Positions 1 through 8,287 of a DNA stretch of 12,932 nucleotides are shown in pieces; positions within the stretch are counted from its first letter, which is position 1; the number at the start of each line of letters is the position of its first letter. The notes under the pieces are model-generated. The model worked only from the letters and a program-made list of their open reading frames with translations. It was not told the origin of the DNA and searched no databases. The stretch is from Candidatus Cloacimonadota bacterium. Its GTDB lineage: Bacteria; Cloacimonadota; Cloacimonadia; Cloacimonadales; TCS61. The translations under genes and the position numbers were made by a program. The DNA lies in NCBI GenBank assembly GCA_030596265.1, contig JAUVKM010000028.1:1-12932 (forward strand). The letters run 5' to 3'.

Positions 1-66
1 GAATCGGCAATTCCACAAGATTCTGTGATCAGAGAATTCATTGGTGGAAGTATTCATAAATATTAA
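1..66 (+). CDS. 3' end of an unidentified gene (partial)
   Basis: The first 21 codons of the window read open in frame 1 and end with TAA at 64-66. The visible peptide ends in IREFIGGSIHKY, a plausible mixed hydrophobic and charged C-terminus. No family can be recognised from so short a piece. The stop lies 65 bp before the protease start codon, with a possible promoter between them and no hairpin terminator visible. The reading frame could be chance, since only 66 bases are available; its composition and position suggest a real gene tail. Confidence 0.45.
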   Translation, partial: ESAIPQDSVIREFIGGSIHKY

Positions 67-72
67 TACAAT

Positions 73-103
73 TTGACAGAAAAACTGAGTTTAGTTTTAT
101 GAA
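73..103 (+). promoter_or_regulatory. possible housekeeping promoter of the protease gene
   Basis: A perfect -35 hexamer TTGACA lies at 73-78. The best -10 candidate, TATGAA at 98-103, matches four of six consensus bases but with a long 19-bp spacer. The 5' leader would be about 20 nt and contains the ribosome binding site at 116-123. The -10 is weak, and the promoter rules of this lineage are not known to me, so this is only a candidate. Confidence 0.25.
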
Positions 104-131
104 TAGAATTAAAAAATTAGGAGTATAGAAA

Positions 132-3100
132 ATGAAGAAAATTGTTATATTATTTATATTAGTTTTACTTTTACATCAAACTATATTTACATTAGAAGTT
201 AGAAAAGATAGTTATGGTAGAGATCTTTATGCTTCAGATCGGATTAAGATAAAACTAAATAACGAAGCCTCAAGAAGAATTAACACATTACTTGAGAATA
301 ACGAACGTACAGACCAAACTGGATTAGTAACCTTTGATGCTTTGAATAATGAATATGGAGTTACAAAAATAATTCTTGCTCACAGACCAGTAAATGACAA
401 GGCTTGGGAACAACAAACTGGTTTTGATCGTTGGTATATTGTGTTTGTGTCTGAAAGAACAGATATTGAGCATGCAATTAGCCAATATAAAAATAACGAA
501 TATGTTGAGTTTGCAAATCCCGAATATTTAGCATATACCTCTGCAACACCAAATGATCTTTATTTTGATGACTGTTGGGGACATGACAACACTGTATCTA
601 ATGGACCTGGAAGCGGGCACACAGTCGGTTTTGATTCTCATATTGAAGAAGCATGGGATGATGAACAGGGATATGGAGTTTCATCTGTGATTATAGCAAT
701 TATAGATACTGGTACAGATTATAATCATGTAGATTTGGATAATAATTGTGTTGCCGGTTATGATTACGGGGACAATGACAGTGACCCGATGGATGATAGT
801 TCAGATGAAGGTCACGGAACCTGCTGCGCAGGTGTGGCAGCAGGTGAAGTAAATAATTCAATCGGTGTGGCAGGTGTAGCAGGCGGATGTAGTATTATGC
901 CGTTGAAGATAGCTAACAGTGCAGGTTCTATGACATTTACTGCTATAGATAATGCAATAACACATTGCGGAGATAATAATGTAGATGTTGCCAGTATGAG
1001 CTTTGGTGCTGATATCTCACAAGGTCAAAGCCCTTCTACCGATGCAGCAATAGTATATGCATATAACAGCAATGTAACAATGTTGGCTGCTACTGCCAAT
1101 GATGATTATTCTCACATTCATTATCCAGCTAATCATGAATATGTAATAAGCGTTGGAGCAGCATCCCCTTGTGAAGAAAGAAAACGTGCATCTTCTTGTG
1201 ATGCGCAAAACTGGTGGGGTTCCAACTACGGTGTAAATACTCAAGATGATCGTGCATCAGTAGATATAATCGCTCCAACTATCTTACCGGCGACTGATGT
1301 AACTGGAAGCAATGGATATTCTACGGGAGATTATATTACAAATTTCAATGGGACATCGTGTGCGACACCTTATGCAGCTGGTGTTGCTGCCCTAGTTATA
1401 TCCAAAAATCCTTATCTTACGCCTGCTCAAGTCAGAACTGCACTAACATCAACAGCCACAGATGTTATAGATGAAGAGACAACACCTGGTTGGGATATGT
1501 ACACAGGTTATGGAATGGTTAATGCCGATGCAGCTGTTGGTTCAGTAGCTGGATCTGGTTTCCCATTATGTAATATTACAAATCCAACCAATGGAGAAGT
1601 AATAGAAAGTGGAACAATAGAAACAATTACAGTTACTGCTTCAGATCCGGGTGGCACAATTACAAATGTTAAAATTTATATTGATGATGTTTGGAAAGTT
1701 ACTGATACTTCTGCTCCTTATGAATACGTTTGGGACACAGGAAGTGAGTCATTAGATTATCATACGATCAAAGCTATTGCAACTGATAATAATTCTAATG
1801 CATCCGAAGATGAAATAAGTGTACAAATTGCAGAATGCTTAGTTTCTTCATTTCCTTGGACAGAGGATTTTGAAAATAGTGGAACAATACCGAATTGTTG
1901 GTCACAAGAATATGTTGTGAATACACAGAATTGGGGATTCTATAATGGTGGATATAATGGACATCCATCTTCAGCACATGGAGGTAATTACAATGCTTAT
2001 TTATATAATGGATCTTATACAGCAAATGTAACTAAATTAATTACACCTCCTATGGATTTATCAGAGGCTTCTGAATCAACTCTAAAATTTTGGCACACAC
2101 AGGCTCTCTGGCCTAATGATCAAGATGAATTACGAGTTTATTATAAAACATCTTTTAGCGGAAGTTGGAATTTACTAGCAACATATACAGATAATATAAC
2201 ATCTTGGACAGAAGAAACATTAAGTCTTAGTGGATTGTCCTCTGATTATTACGTTGGATTTGAAGGAACTGCACAGTATGGATATGGTGTTTGCGTTGAT
2301 GATGTCTCCATAACTGCTGTAATCCCAGGATATGGAGAAGGAGACAATTCTGGTGATAACACTTTACCTGTATTTGTAGATGTGGAACAAATAGTCATTG
2401 ATGATCAAACTGTGGATCCAAATACGGATATTGATCCTGAAGGTGATGTCACCTTGAATGTTAGCGTTCAAACCTATGCTGATGCACAACAAACAATTGA
2501 CTATCCAGATGAAGTAGGAATTTCTTATGAAGTGGATATTACAGGAAATTTTTCATCTAGTTCCGAAATTTGTTTCACGCTTTATAATTTAAATCAACTT
2601 CAAAATTATCCATCAGGAGTTTATTGGTGGAATGGTTCAGCCTGGGCAAATATTTCCTCGGCAGATTGGAGTGTCTCATACCAAGTATCTTTTTGTATTC
2701 CAATGGTTAACAGAAACGGTTCAACAGAAATTGTTTTGGATAAAGGTGGTGAGTCACCTCTTCCTGTTACACTTTCATCTTTCACTGCTGCATATATTAG
2801 TGATTTACCAATTATTAATTGGGTTACGCAATCTGAAACCGATAATATTGGCTGGAATGTATATCGTTCTAATTCATATAATTTTGGTCAGGCTTTCATG
2901 CTTAATCTTGAGACTATCCCTGGAAATGGAACAACAAGCCAGCCTTCATTCTATTCTTTTGTAGATGAATATGAGGTTTTTGAAAGTTTCACTTACTGGT
3001 ATTGGTTGGAAAGCATTAGTGGTTCCGGAGAGACAGAAAGTTATGGTCCGGTTTCATTAACTATTCCATCTGAGGGAAATGACATTCCTGAAATTCCACT

Positions 3101-3353
3101 GATAACTGAACTGCGTCAGAATTTCCCGAATCCATTCAATCCCAGCACGCTTATTTCATTTGATATTAAGGAAGATGAAACAGGGGTTCTTTCAATTTAC
3201 AATATTAAAGGACAGCTTATTGTAACGGAGAAATTTGAAACAGGTAGACATCAGTATGCTTGGGATGCTCGTAATCAAGCTTCAGGAGTATATCTCTATA
3301 AATTGAAAACCAAGTATTATTCAAAGATCATGAAAATGCTGCTTGTGAAATAG
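132..3353 (+). CDS. secreted subtilisin-like serine protease (peptidase S8) with T9SS sorting domain
   Basis: This 1073-residue protein is a predicted secreted endopeptidase. A signal peptide (about 1-20: KK then a hydrophobic run) is followed by a propeptide-like region (about 22-140) and the S8 catalytic domain (about 180-465). The full triad is present: D192 in IIDTG, H228 in GHGT, S409 in NGTSCATP, with N323 as the probable oxyanion residue. The catalytic domain is rich in cysteines (148, 206, 231, 232, 253, 279, 347, 356, 410), suggesting disulfides and an envelope or extracellular location. Next come an Ig-like domain (about 480-567), a cleaved-adhesin/MAM-like jelly roll (about 573-730), an unrecognised beta-rich stretch (about 735-870), an FN3-like module beginning LPVTLSSFTA (about 876-977), and a C-terminal T9SS type A sorting domain (about 990-1073, NFPNPFNPST and IYNIKGQ). 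The start is supported by ATTAGGAG at 116-123, eight bases before the ATG. The gene stands alone and is followed by a strong terminator. The substrate cannot be told from sequence. Confidence 0.95.
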   Translation: MKKIVILFILVLLLHQTIFTLEVRKDSYGRDLYASDRIKIKLNNEASRRINTLLENNERTDQTGLVTFDALNNEYGVTKIILAHRPVNDKAWEQQTGFDRWYIVFVSERTDIEHAISQYKNNEYVEFANPEYLAYTSATPNDLYFDDCWGHDNTVSNGPGSGHTVGFDSHIEEAWDDEQGYGVSSVIIAIIDTGTDYNHVDLDNNCVAGYDYGDNDSDPMDDSSDEGHGTCCAGVAAGEVNNSIGVAGVAGGCSIMPLKIANSAGSMTFTAIDNAITHCGDNNVDVASMSFGADISQGQSPSTDAAIVYAYNSNVTMLAATANDDYSHIHYPANHEYVISVGAASPCEERKRASSCDAQNWWGSNYGVNTQDDRASVDIIAPTILPATDVTGSNGYSTGDYITNFNGTSCATPYAAGVAALVISKNPYLTPAQVRTALTSTATDVIDEETTPGWDMYTGYGMVNADAAVGSVAGSGFPLCNITNPTNGEVIESGTIETITVTASDPGGTITNVKIYIDDVWKVTDTSAPYEYVWDTGSESLDYHTIKAIATDNNSNASEDEISVQIAECLVSSFPWTEDFENSGTIPNCWSQEYVVNTQNWGFYNGGYNGHPSSAHGGNYNAYLYNGSYTANVTKLITPPMDLSEASESTLKFWHTQALWPNDQDELRVYYKTSFSGSWNLLATYTDNITSWTEETLSLSGLSSDYYVGFEGTAQYGYGVCVDDVSITAVIPGYGEGDNSGDNTLPVFVDVEQIVIDDQTVDPNTDIDPEGDVTLNVSVQTYADAQQTIDYPDEVGISYEVDITGNFSSSSEICFTLYNLNQLQNYPSGVYWWNGSAWANISSADWSVSYQVSFCIPMVNRNGSTEIVLDKGGESPLPVTLSSFTAAYISDLPIINWVTQSETDNIGWNVYRSNSYNFGQAFMLNLETIPGNGTTSQPSFYSFVDEYEVFESFTYWYWLESISGSGETESYGPVSLTIPSEGNDIPEIPLITELRQNFPNPFNPSTLISFDIKEDETGVLSIYNIKGQLIVTEKFETGRHQYAWDARNQASGVYLYKLKTKYYSKIMKMLLVK

Positions 3354-3370
3354 ATATTGATGTAATTATA

Positions 3371-3406
3371 ATCCCCTACTAGCATATTTTAGTAGGGGAT
3401 TTTTTT
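3371..3406 (+). terminator. intrinsic terminator of the protease gene
   Basis: A perfect 11-bp stem (ATCCCCTACTA at 3371-3381 with TAGTAGGGGAT at 3390-3400) encloses an 8-nt loop and runs into seven Ts at 3400-3406. It begins 17 bp after the protease stop. A close relative of this element follows the other large secreted gene at 12171-12207. Confidence 0.93.
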
Positions 3407-3586
3407 AATTCTGAAAATCGCATTAAGAAAAAACCAATAATGAGTATTAACTACAGAAGAATGTTCTAAAAAAGTGTTAAGCCAACTCTTATTAACTTGA
3501 CGCAAAAAACAATTTGCAATGTATTTGTAAAAGTTCTTTTTAAATAATTTATTAAGAATAAAAAATAAAAGGATCAATTATATTTT

Positions 3587-6331
3587 ATGAGAAAGTATTT
3601 AATTATTATTTTAATTATTGTCTTGTTTTTACCTCTGTATTCCCAACTTACAAAAATTGATTCCCTTGAAACAATATTAGAAACTTCAAAGGGTAAAGAT
3701 AGATTTGAGATTCTAATTAGATTATCAAAAAATAATCAAAATATTAATCCAGACAAATCACTTGAATATGCAAATGAAGCATATAGTTTGTCAACTAAAC
3801 TTGGGGGAAAAGAACAGTCACAAGCATTAAATTGCATTGGAATGAGTAACAATATAATTGGAAACTACAATGTAGCTTTAGAAAGTTTATTTAAAGCTTT
3901 AGATTTGCGTGAAAAAACTAAAAATGAAGTTGAGATTTCTTCTACATTAAATGAAATTGGAAATGTGTATTTTAATTTAAATGATTTCAGTAAATCCTTA
4001 GAATATTACAATAAAGCATTAGATAAATGTGATAAAAACAAAAAAAATAATATAGCTAGAACTATAAATAACATTGGTAGAATACATTACTATCTTGGAA
4101 ATCACGATAAAGCGATATTGAGTTTTAAGCAATCGCTTACAATTTTTAAAGAACTTAAAGACACACTATCAATTTCCGCTGCTTTAAACAATTTAGGTGT
4201 GCTATGCAATGTTACAGGCAAATTCAATGAGGCTATTGAATATCAATTAGAATCGGTAGGTATTAAAGAGAAATATAATGATAAAGCCGGAATTGCAACT
4301 TCATATTTAAATATTGGAAATAGCTACTGCAATTTAGGGAAATATGAAATGAGTTTAGATTACTATATTAAGTCTTTAAAAATAAATGAAGAATTAGAGA
4401 TTAATAAGCAAACCAGTAATTGTCTTATGAATATTGGTGCTGTTAATTCCTTATTAAATCGTTATAATAAATCCCTTGAATATTATTTTAAATCGTTAAA
4501 GATTTTTAATTTATTAAACGATGAGATTGGATTAGCAAATGTGTACAATAATATTGGTGAAGTTTATATGCAATTAGAAATGAACACTAATGCTCTAGAT
4601 AACTTTACAAAATCATTAACTTTAAAGGAAAAATTGGGTTATAAAAAGGGTTTAACAAATTTGTATCTTAACATTGGTGATTTACATTATTTCCAAAATA
4701 ATATTAATAAAGCATTAAATTCCTATGAGAAATCATTAACAATTAATAATGAATTAGATGATAATTATGGCGTTTGCCAATGTTTAATAAATATTAGCTC
4801 TTGCTATTTACTTAAAAATAAGCATAAATTATCTGAAGAATATCTTGTTAGAGCATTAGAAATTGCGGATACTCTTGATTCTAATGAAATTCATAGAAAA
4901 GTTCATAAGCATTTATCAAAACTTTTTATTCAAATTGAAGATTATAAAAATGCTATCATGCATCAAGAGTTATTTATTGCATATAATGACAGCATCTATA
5001 ATGAAGAATCCAGTAGACAAATAGCTGAAATGCAAACCAAATATGAAACCGAAAAGAAAGAAAAGCAAATTAATATTCTACAGAAAGATAATGAGATACA
5101 AAAACTTAAAAACGAAAAAGATAATTTATCAAAATGGCGTTTATTTTATGCATTACTGATAATATTCATTCTACTAATTTTTGTATATTACCATTATAGA
5201 GTTAAACGAAAATTAAATATAACCTTAGAAAACTTAGTTGTTAAAAGAACAAAAGAACTCTCTGAAAGTGAAGATCAATATCGTAATCTTGTAGAGCAGG
5301 CAAATGATGGCATTATAATTTTGCAGGATCTTGAATTAAAGTTTGTTAATAACCAATTTGCGAATATGATAGGTTATAAACTTGAAGATGTACAGAATGT
5401 AAAATTCACTAAATTTTTTGATAATAGTAACAATATAAATTTTATAAAAAAACATAAAGTTCGTTTACTAAATAAAACGGAACTTTCTCAAGACGAATTA
5501 ACCTTGATAGATATAAAAGGGAAAGAAATTGAGACAGAATTAAATATAAAATTGATTAACTATCATAATAATCCTGCTGAACTTATGATTGTTAGAGATA
5601 TTACGAAACGAAAATTAGCTGAAAAACAGTTATTGTTTTCAGAGAGACTTGCCGGAATTGGTGAACTCGCTGCAGGGATAGCACATGAAATTAAGAATCC
5701 ACTTGGAAATATAAGCTCTTCGGCACAGATATTAGATTCGGAATATAACCTGGAAAAGTCAATAAAATCATATTTGGATATTATTAACCGTAATGTAGAC
5801 ATTGCTAATGATACAGTAAAAAAATTAATCGATTTCTCGAAACCTCATGAATTCATTTTGGAAAAGGGTGATGTAAACGATATTATTGTAAATACATGCA
5901 CACTTTTAAAAAGTAAAATAAGAAAAGCCAAAATTGAATTAACAAAGAAAACACACAAATTACCTTTACTGTTAATAGATAATGTTCAACTTCAAGGTGT
6001 TGTTTTGAATATTATCTTGAATTCAATCAATGCTATGCCGGATGGAGGAATGTTAACAATACAAACAATATGTAATAAAAATTCAAATGATGCAAAGATT
6101 ATTTTTTCTGATACAGGTTGTGGAATATCACAAACAAATTTAAAAAGAGTATTTGATCCATTCTTCTCTACAAATAAAGAAGGTACAGGTTTAGGATTAA
6201 GTTTAGCTTACCAGGTAATGAAACATCATAATGGGGAAATTAATATTTCAAGTGAAGAAGGTAAAGGAACGATTGTGGTTTTAACTTTTCCAGTAATAAA
6301 CAATAAGGAATGTGAAGATGCAAAAAAATAA
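3587..6331 (+). CDS. membrane sensor histidine kinase with periplasmic TPR repeats and PAS domain
   Basis: This 914-residue hybrid of repeat protein and kinase is predicted to sit in the inner membrane. A signal peptide or N-terminal anchor (1-20) leads into an array of TPR units with a strict 40-residue period (about 80-440), recognisable by recurring NNIG/LNIG helix starts. A charged coiled-coil-like stretch (about 470-515) precedes one transmembrane helix (about 519-537). The cytoplasmic half has a linker, a PAS domain (about 561-672), a HisKA dimerisation domain with the phospho-acceptor H700 in AGIAHEIKNPL, and an HATPase_c domain with N-box N812, G1 box DTGCG at 842-846, F box FDPFF at 856-860 and G2 box GTGLGL at 866-871. 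All kinase motifs are intact. There is no fused receiver, so its partner should be the overlapping downstream regulator. The signal is unknown; TPRs suggest a protein or peptide ligand. The ribosome site is weak (AAGGA, 13 bases upstream of ATG). Confidence 0.95.
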   Translation: MRKYLIIILIIVLFLPLYSQLTKIDSLETILETSKGKDRFEILIRLSKNNQNINPDKSLEYANEAYSLSTKLGGKEQSQALNCIGMSNNIIGNYNVALESLFKALDLREKTKNEVEISSTLNEIGNVYFNLNDFSKSLEYYNKALDKCDKNKKNNIARTINNIGRIHYYLGNHDKAILSFKQSLTIFKELKDTLSISAALNNLGVLCNVTGKFNEAIEYQLESVGIKEKYNDKAGIATSYLNIGNSYCNLGKYEMSLDYYIKSLKINEELEINKQTSNCLMNIGAVNSLLNRYNKSLEYYFKSLKIFNLLNDEIGLANVYNNIGEVYMQLEMNTNALDNFTKSLTLKEKLGYKKGLTNLYLNIGDLHYFQNNINKALNSYEKSLTINNELDDNYGVCQCLINISSCYLLKNKHKLSEEYLVRALEIADTLDSNEIHRKVHKHLSKLFIQIEDYKNAIMHQELFIAYNDSIYNEESSRQIAEMQTKYETEKKEKQINILQKDNEIQKLKNEKDNLSKWRLFYALLIIFILLIFVYYHYRVKRKLNITLENLVVKRTKELSESEDQYRNLVEQANDGIIILQDLELKFVNNQFANMIGYKLEDVQNVKFTKFFDNSNNINFIKKHKVRLLNKTELSQDELTLIDIKGKEIETELNIKLINYHNNPAELMIVRDITKRKLAEKQLLFSERLAGIGELAAGIAHEIKNPLGNISSSAQILDSEYNLEKSIKSYLDIINRNVDIANDTVKKLIDFSKPHEFILEKGDVNDIIVNTCTLLKSKIRKAKIELTKKTHKLPLLLIDNVQLQGVVLNIILNSINAMPDGGMLTIQTICNKNSNDAKIIFSDTGCGISQTNLKRVFDPFFSTNKEGTGLGLSLAYQVMKHHNGEINISSEEGKGTIVVLTFPVINNKECEDAKK
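6305..6309 (+). promoter_or_regulatory. ribosome binding site deciding the start of the NtrC-type regulator
   Basis: AAGGA inside the last codons of the kinase gene lies eight bases before ATG 6318 but only two bases before the alternative GTG 6312. This favours 6318 as the start. Translation of the regulator is therefore probably coupled to that of the kinase. Confidence 0.6.
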
Positions 6332-7697
6332 TTCCAATTTAATTGGTAAAAGAATTTTAATAATAGAAGATGATAGAGACATGGCTTTTCTTCTTTCAAC
6401 AACATTACAAAAGAAAGGATATAAAACTACTACAGCTTTTGATGGAAGTGAAGGATTTAAAAAAATAAGTATCTTTGATCCTCATCTTATTTTATCAGAT
6501 ATCAACCTTCCAAAATTGGATGGATTTAAACTTCTTGAAAAGGTAAAAAAAATTAATGATGATATAGTATTTATTATGATCACAGCTTTTGGAGATATAA
6601 AAGATTCTGTAACCGCTATGAAAATGGGTGCTTTTGATTATATTACAAAACCATTTAATCATGATGAACTATTTATTATTATTCAAAAAGCTCTTAATAA
6701 TCAAGAACTAAATGAAGAAGTAATAAGATTAAGAAAGCAACTGTCAGAAAAGTCTGAGGATTTTATCGGCAATAGTACAAAAATCAAAAATGTATTAAAA
6801 CTCATTGATATTATTGCTCCAACTGATATGAGTGTAATTATACAAGGTGAAAGCGGTACCGGTAAGGAGCTTATAGCAAGAATGATCCACAATAAAAGCA
6901 ATAGACACGATAAAATATTTTTAGCAGTTGATTGTGGGACAATACCAGATACTCTTTTAGAAAGTGAATTATTCGGACATGAGAAAGGATCATTTACGAG
7001 CGCAAATTCTACAAAGATCGGGAAATTTGAGCAGGCTGATAATGGTACAATATTTTTAGATGAAATTTCAAATCTTACAAAATCTGCACAAGTTAAATTT
7101 CTAAGAGTCATCCAGGAAAGGAAACTTTATAGGATTGGAAGTAAAAAGCCTATTAATGTGAATATAAGAATTATTGGAGCAACTAATATTGATATGTCTA
7201 AATTGATCAAGAGCGGAAGGTTCAGAGAAGACCTATTTCATAGACTTGATGAATTTAGTATCACCATACCTTCACTGATAGATAGAGAAGATGATATTAC
7301 TTTATTGGCAGAACATTTTGTAAAAATTGCTAACAAAACTTTAAATAAGAATGTTAAAACAATCTCATCGGAAGCTACAATGATGTTACTAAAACACTCT
7401 TGGACAGGGAATGTAAGAGAATTAAAGAATATTATTAAAAGAGCTGTTCTCTTATCTGGAAAAGGAATCATTAAACCTGAACACATATTATTTTCTTTGA
7501 ATTGTACTGATGAAAATGAAATAATTCTTAATGAGGTTAATCTAGATAAAGCGAAGAAAGAAACGGAAAAAGTGATTATTAAAAAAGTTCTGAGACAAGT
7601 AAACGGAAGCAGAATAAAAGCATCAGAATTGTTAGGCATAACTCGTAAAAGTTTATATTTGAAAATAAAGAATTATAATATTGAACCTAATAAATGA
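6318..7697 (+). CDS. NtrC-family sigma-54-dependent response regulator
   Basis: This 459-residue activator has the classical three-part layout. The receiver domain (about 11-126) has acidic residues E17, D18 and D19, phospho-acceptor D61 in LSDINLP, T89 and K111. The AAA+ sigma-54 interaction domain (about 148-385) has Walker A GESGTGKE at 177-184, Walker B IFLDE ending D248-E249, GATN at 287-290 and the RFREDLFHRL arginine region at 301-310. The C-terminal Fis-type helix-turn-helix (about 415-453) includes NGSRIKASELLGITRKSLY. The GAFTGA loop that contacts sigma-54 reads GSFTSA (224-229), a double variant. The gene overlaps the kinase gene by 14 bp, so the two form a cognate two-component pair. 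An in-frame GTG at 6312 could add two residues, but spacing to AAGGA favours the ATG. A likely target is the -24/-12 promoter 165 bp beyond its stop codon (inference). Confidence 0.96.
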   Translation: MQKNNSNLIGKRILIIEDDRDMAFLLSTTLQKKGYKTTTAFDGSEGFKKISIFDPHLILSDINLPKLDGFKLLEKVKKINDDIVFIMITAFGDIKDSVTAMKMGAFDYITKPFNHDELFIIIQKALNNQELNEEVIRLRKQLSEKSEDFIGNSTKIKNVLKLIDIIAPTDMSVIIQGESGTGKELIARMIHNKSNRHDKIFLAVDCGTIPDTLLESELFGHEKGSFTSANSTKIGKFEQADNGTIFLDEISNLTKSAQVKFLRVIQERKLYRIGSKKPINVNIRIIGATNIDMSKLIKSGRFREDLFHRLDEFSITIPSLIDREDDITLLAEHFVKIANKTLNKNVKTISSEATMMLLKHSWTGNVRELKNIIKRAVLLSGKGIIKPEHILFSLNCTDENEIILNEVNLDKAKKETEKVIIKKVLRQVNGSRIKASELLGITRKSLYLKIKNYNIEPNK

Positions 7698-7747
7698 GAA
7701 AAATATTTCCTATAATGTTACCCATATTTCCCATTATCATTGTCAAA

Positions 7748-7774
7748 AATAAATTTTAACCGTCCAAATTTATT
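7748..7774 (+). promoter_or_regulatory. candidate upstream activator site (inverted repeat)
   Basis: A 9-bp inverted repeat, AATAAATTT at 7748-7756 and AAATTTATT at 7766-7774, is separated by 9 bp. Its centre is about 128 bp before the predicted start of the sigma-54 promoter at 7862-7877, a usual distance for an enhancer bound by NtrC-type dimers. The arms are pure A/T in an AT-rich gap, so chance is a real possibility. Confidence 0.3.
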
Positions 7775-7861
7775 GATTTAAAAAGAAAATCACCTTCTAT
7801 CTTCCATAATTTCAATTAATTAGAATAATCTAAGAATATTCCGAATTCATAAAAAACCCTT

Positions 7862-7877
7862 TTGGCACGATTCTTGT
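7862..7877 (+). promoter_or_regulatory. sigma-54 (-24/-12) promoter
   Basis: TTGGCACGATTCTTGT matches the sigma-54 consensus TTGGCACG-N4-TTGC except for the last base. The invariant GG at 7864-7865 is followed after exactly 10 bp by GT in place of GC. Transcription would begin near 7889, directly before the response regulator ATG at 7891. No comparable match exists upstream of the other genes in the window, and the gene just before it encodes a sigma-54 activator. Confidence 0.8.
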
Positions 7878-7890
7878 TTATAAAGAAAGT

Positions 7891-8247
7891 ATGAAAAAGG
7901 AAATTTTATTGATAGAAGATAATGAAGATATGAACTTGATTATCACAAATTTACTTAAAGCGAAAGGTTATAATATTGACTCGGTATTTACCGGAAAAGA
8001 AGCATTTAGATATCTAAATAAAAAATATTATAATCTGATTATTGTTGATTATCAACTACCGGATATTAATGGTCTTCAAATAATAGAACAATCCAAGGAT
8101 CAGATTTCAGATGTTAGTAAAATCATGATTTCTGCATTTGGAAATGAAAAGTTACGCAAAGAAGCTGAGAGACTTAATACATTGTTTATAGAAAAACCAT
8201 TTAAAAATGAAGAATTATTATATATAATTGCTAATGTTGTAAATTGA
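7891..8247 (+). CDS. single-domain response regulator (CheY/Spo0F-like receiver)
   Basis: This 118-residue protein consists of a receiver domain only. The acidic pocket E9, D10 is near the N-terminus (LLIEDNEDM), the phospho-acceptor is D53 in IIVDYQLPDING, the switch residue is S81 in MISAFG, and K102 lies in IEKPF. No DNA-binding or enzymatic output domain follows. Such proteins act as phosphate sinks, phosphorelay intermediates or protein-binding switches. The first strand of the fold begins at residue 4, so the next Met (M14) cannot be the start. There is no good Shine-Dalgarno sequence, and the sigma-54 promoter predicts a leader of about two bases. It probably belongs to the kinase/NtrC circuit just upstream, and may be co-transcribed with the two exported-protein genes downstream (inference). 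Confidence 0.93.
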   Translation: MKKEILLIEDNEDMNLIITNLLKAKGYNIDSVFTGKEAFRYLNKKYYNLIIVDYQLPDINGLQIIEQSKDQISDVSKIMISAFGNEKLRKEAERLNTLFIEKPFKNEELLYIIANVVN

Positions 8248-8287
8248 AGAGAGAAGCAGAAAGAATGAAAATTAAGTATTTAGAAAA

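Noticed and set aside
2632..2964. 110-codon plus-strand frame inside the protease gene
   Set aside because: It is out of frame with clear FN3-like coding sequence of the protease and its product shows no recognisable features.
3497..3527. TTGACG with TATTTG as a promoter for the kinase operon
   Set aside because: The spacer is 19 bp and the -10 is poor; no better pair is visible, so no promoter was called there.
3389..3577. Minus-strand open frame of 62 codons behind the protease
   Set aside because: It overlaps the T run of the plus-strand terminator, has no ribosome site and encodes a composition typical of AT-rich noncoding DNA.
6701..7639. Two long minus-strand frames (136 and 133 codons) opposite the NtrC-type gene
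   Set aside because: They lie antisense to conserved AAA+ and helix-turn-helix coding sequence; such antisense frames arise from codon bias.
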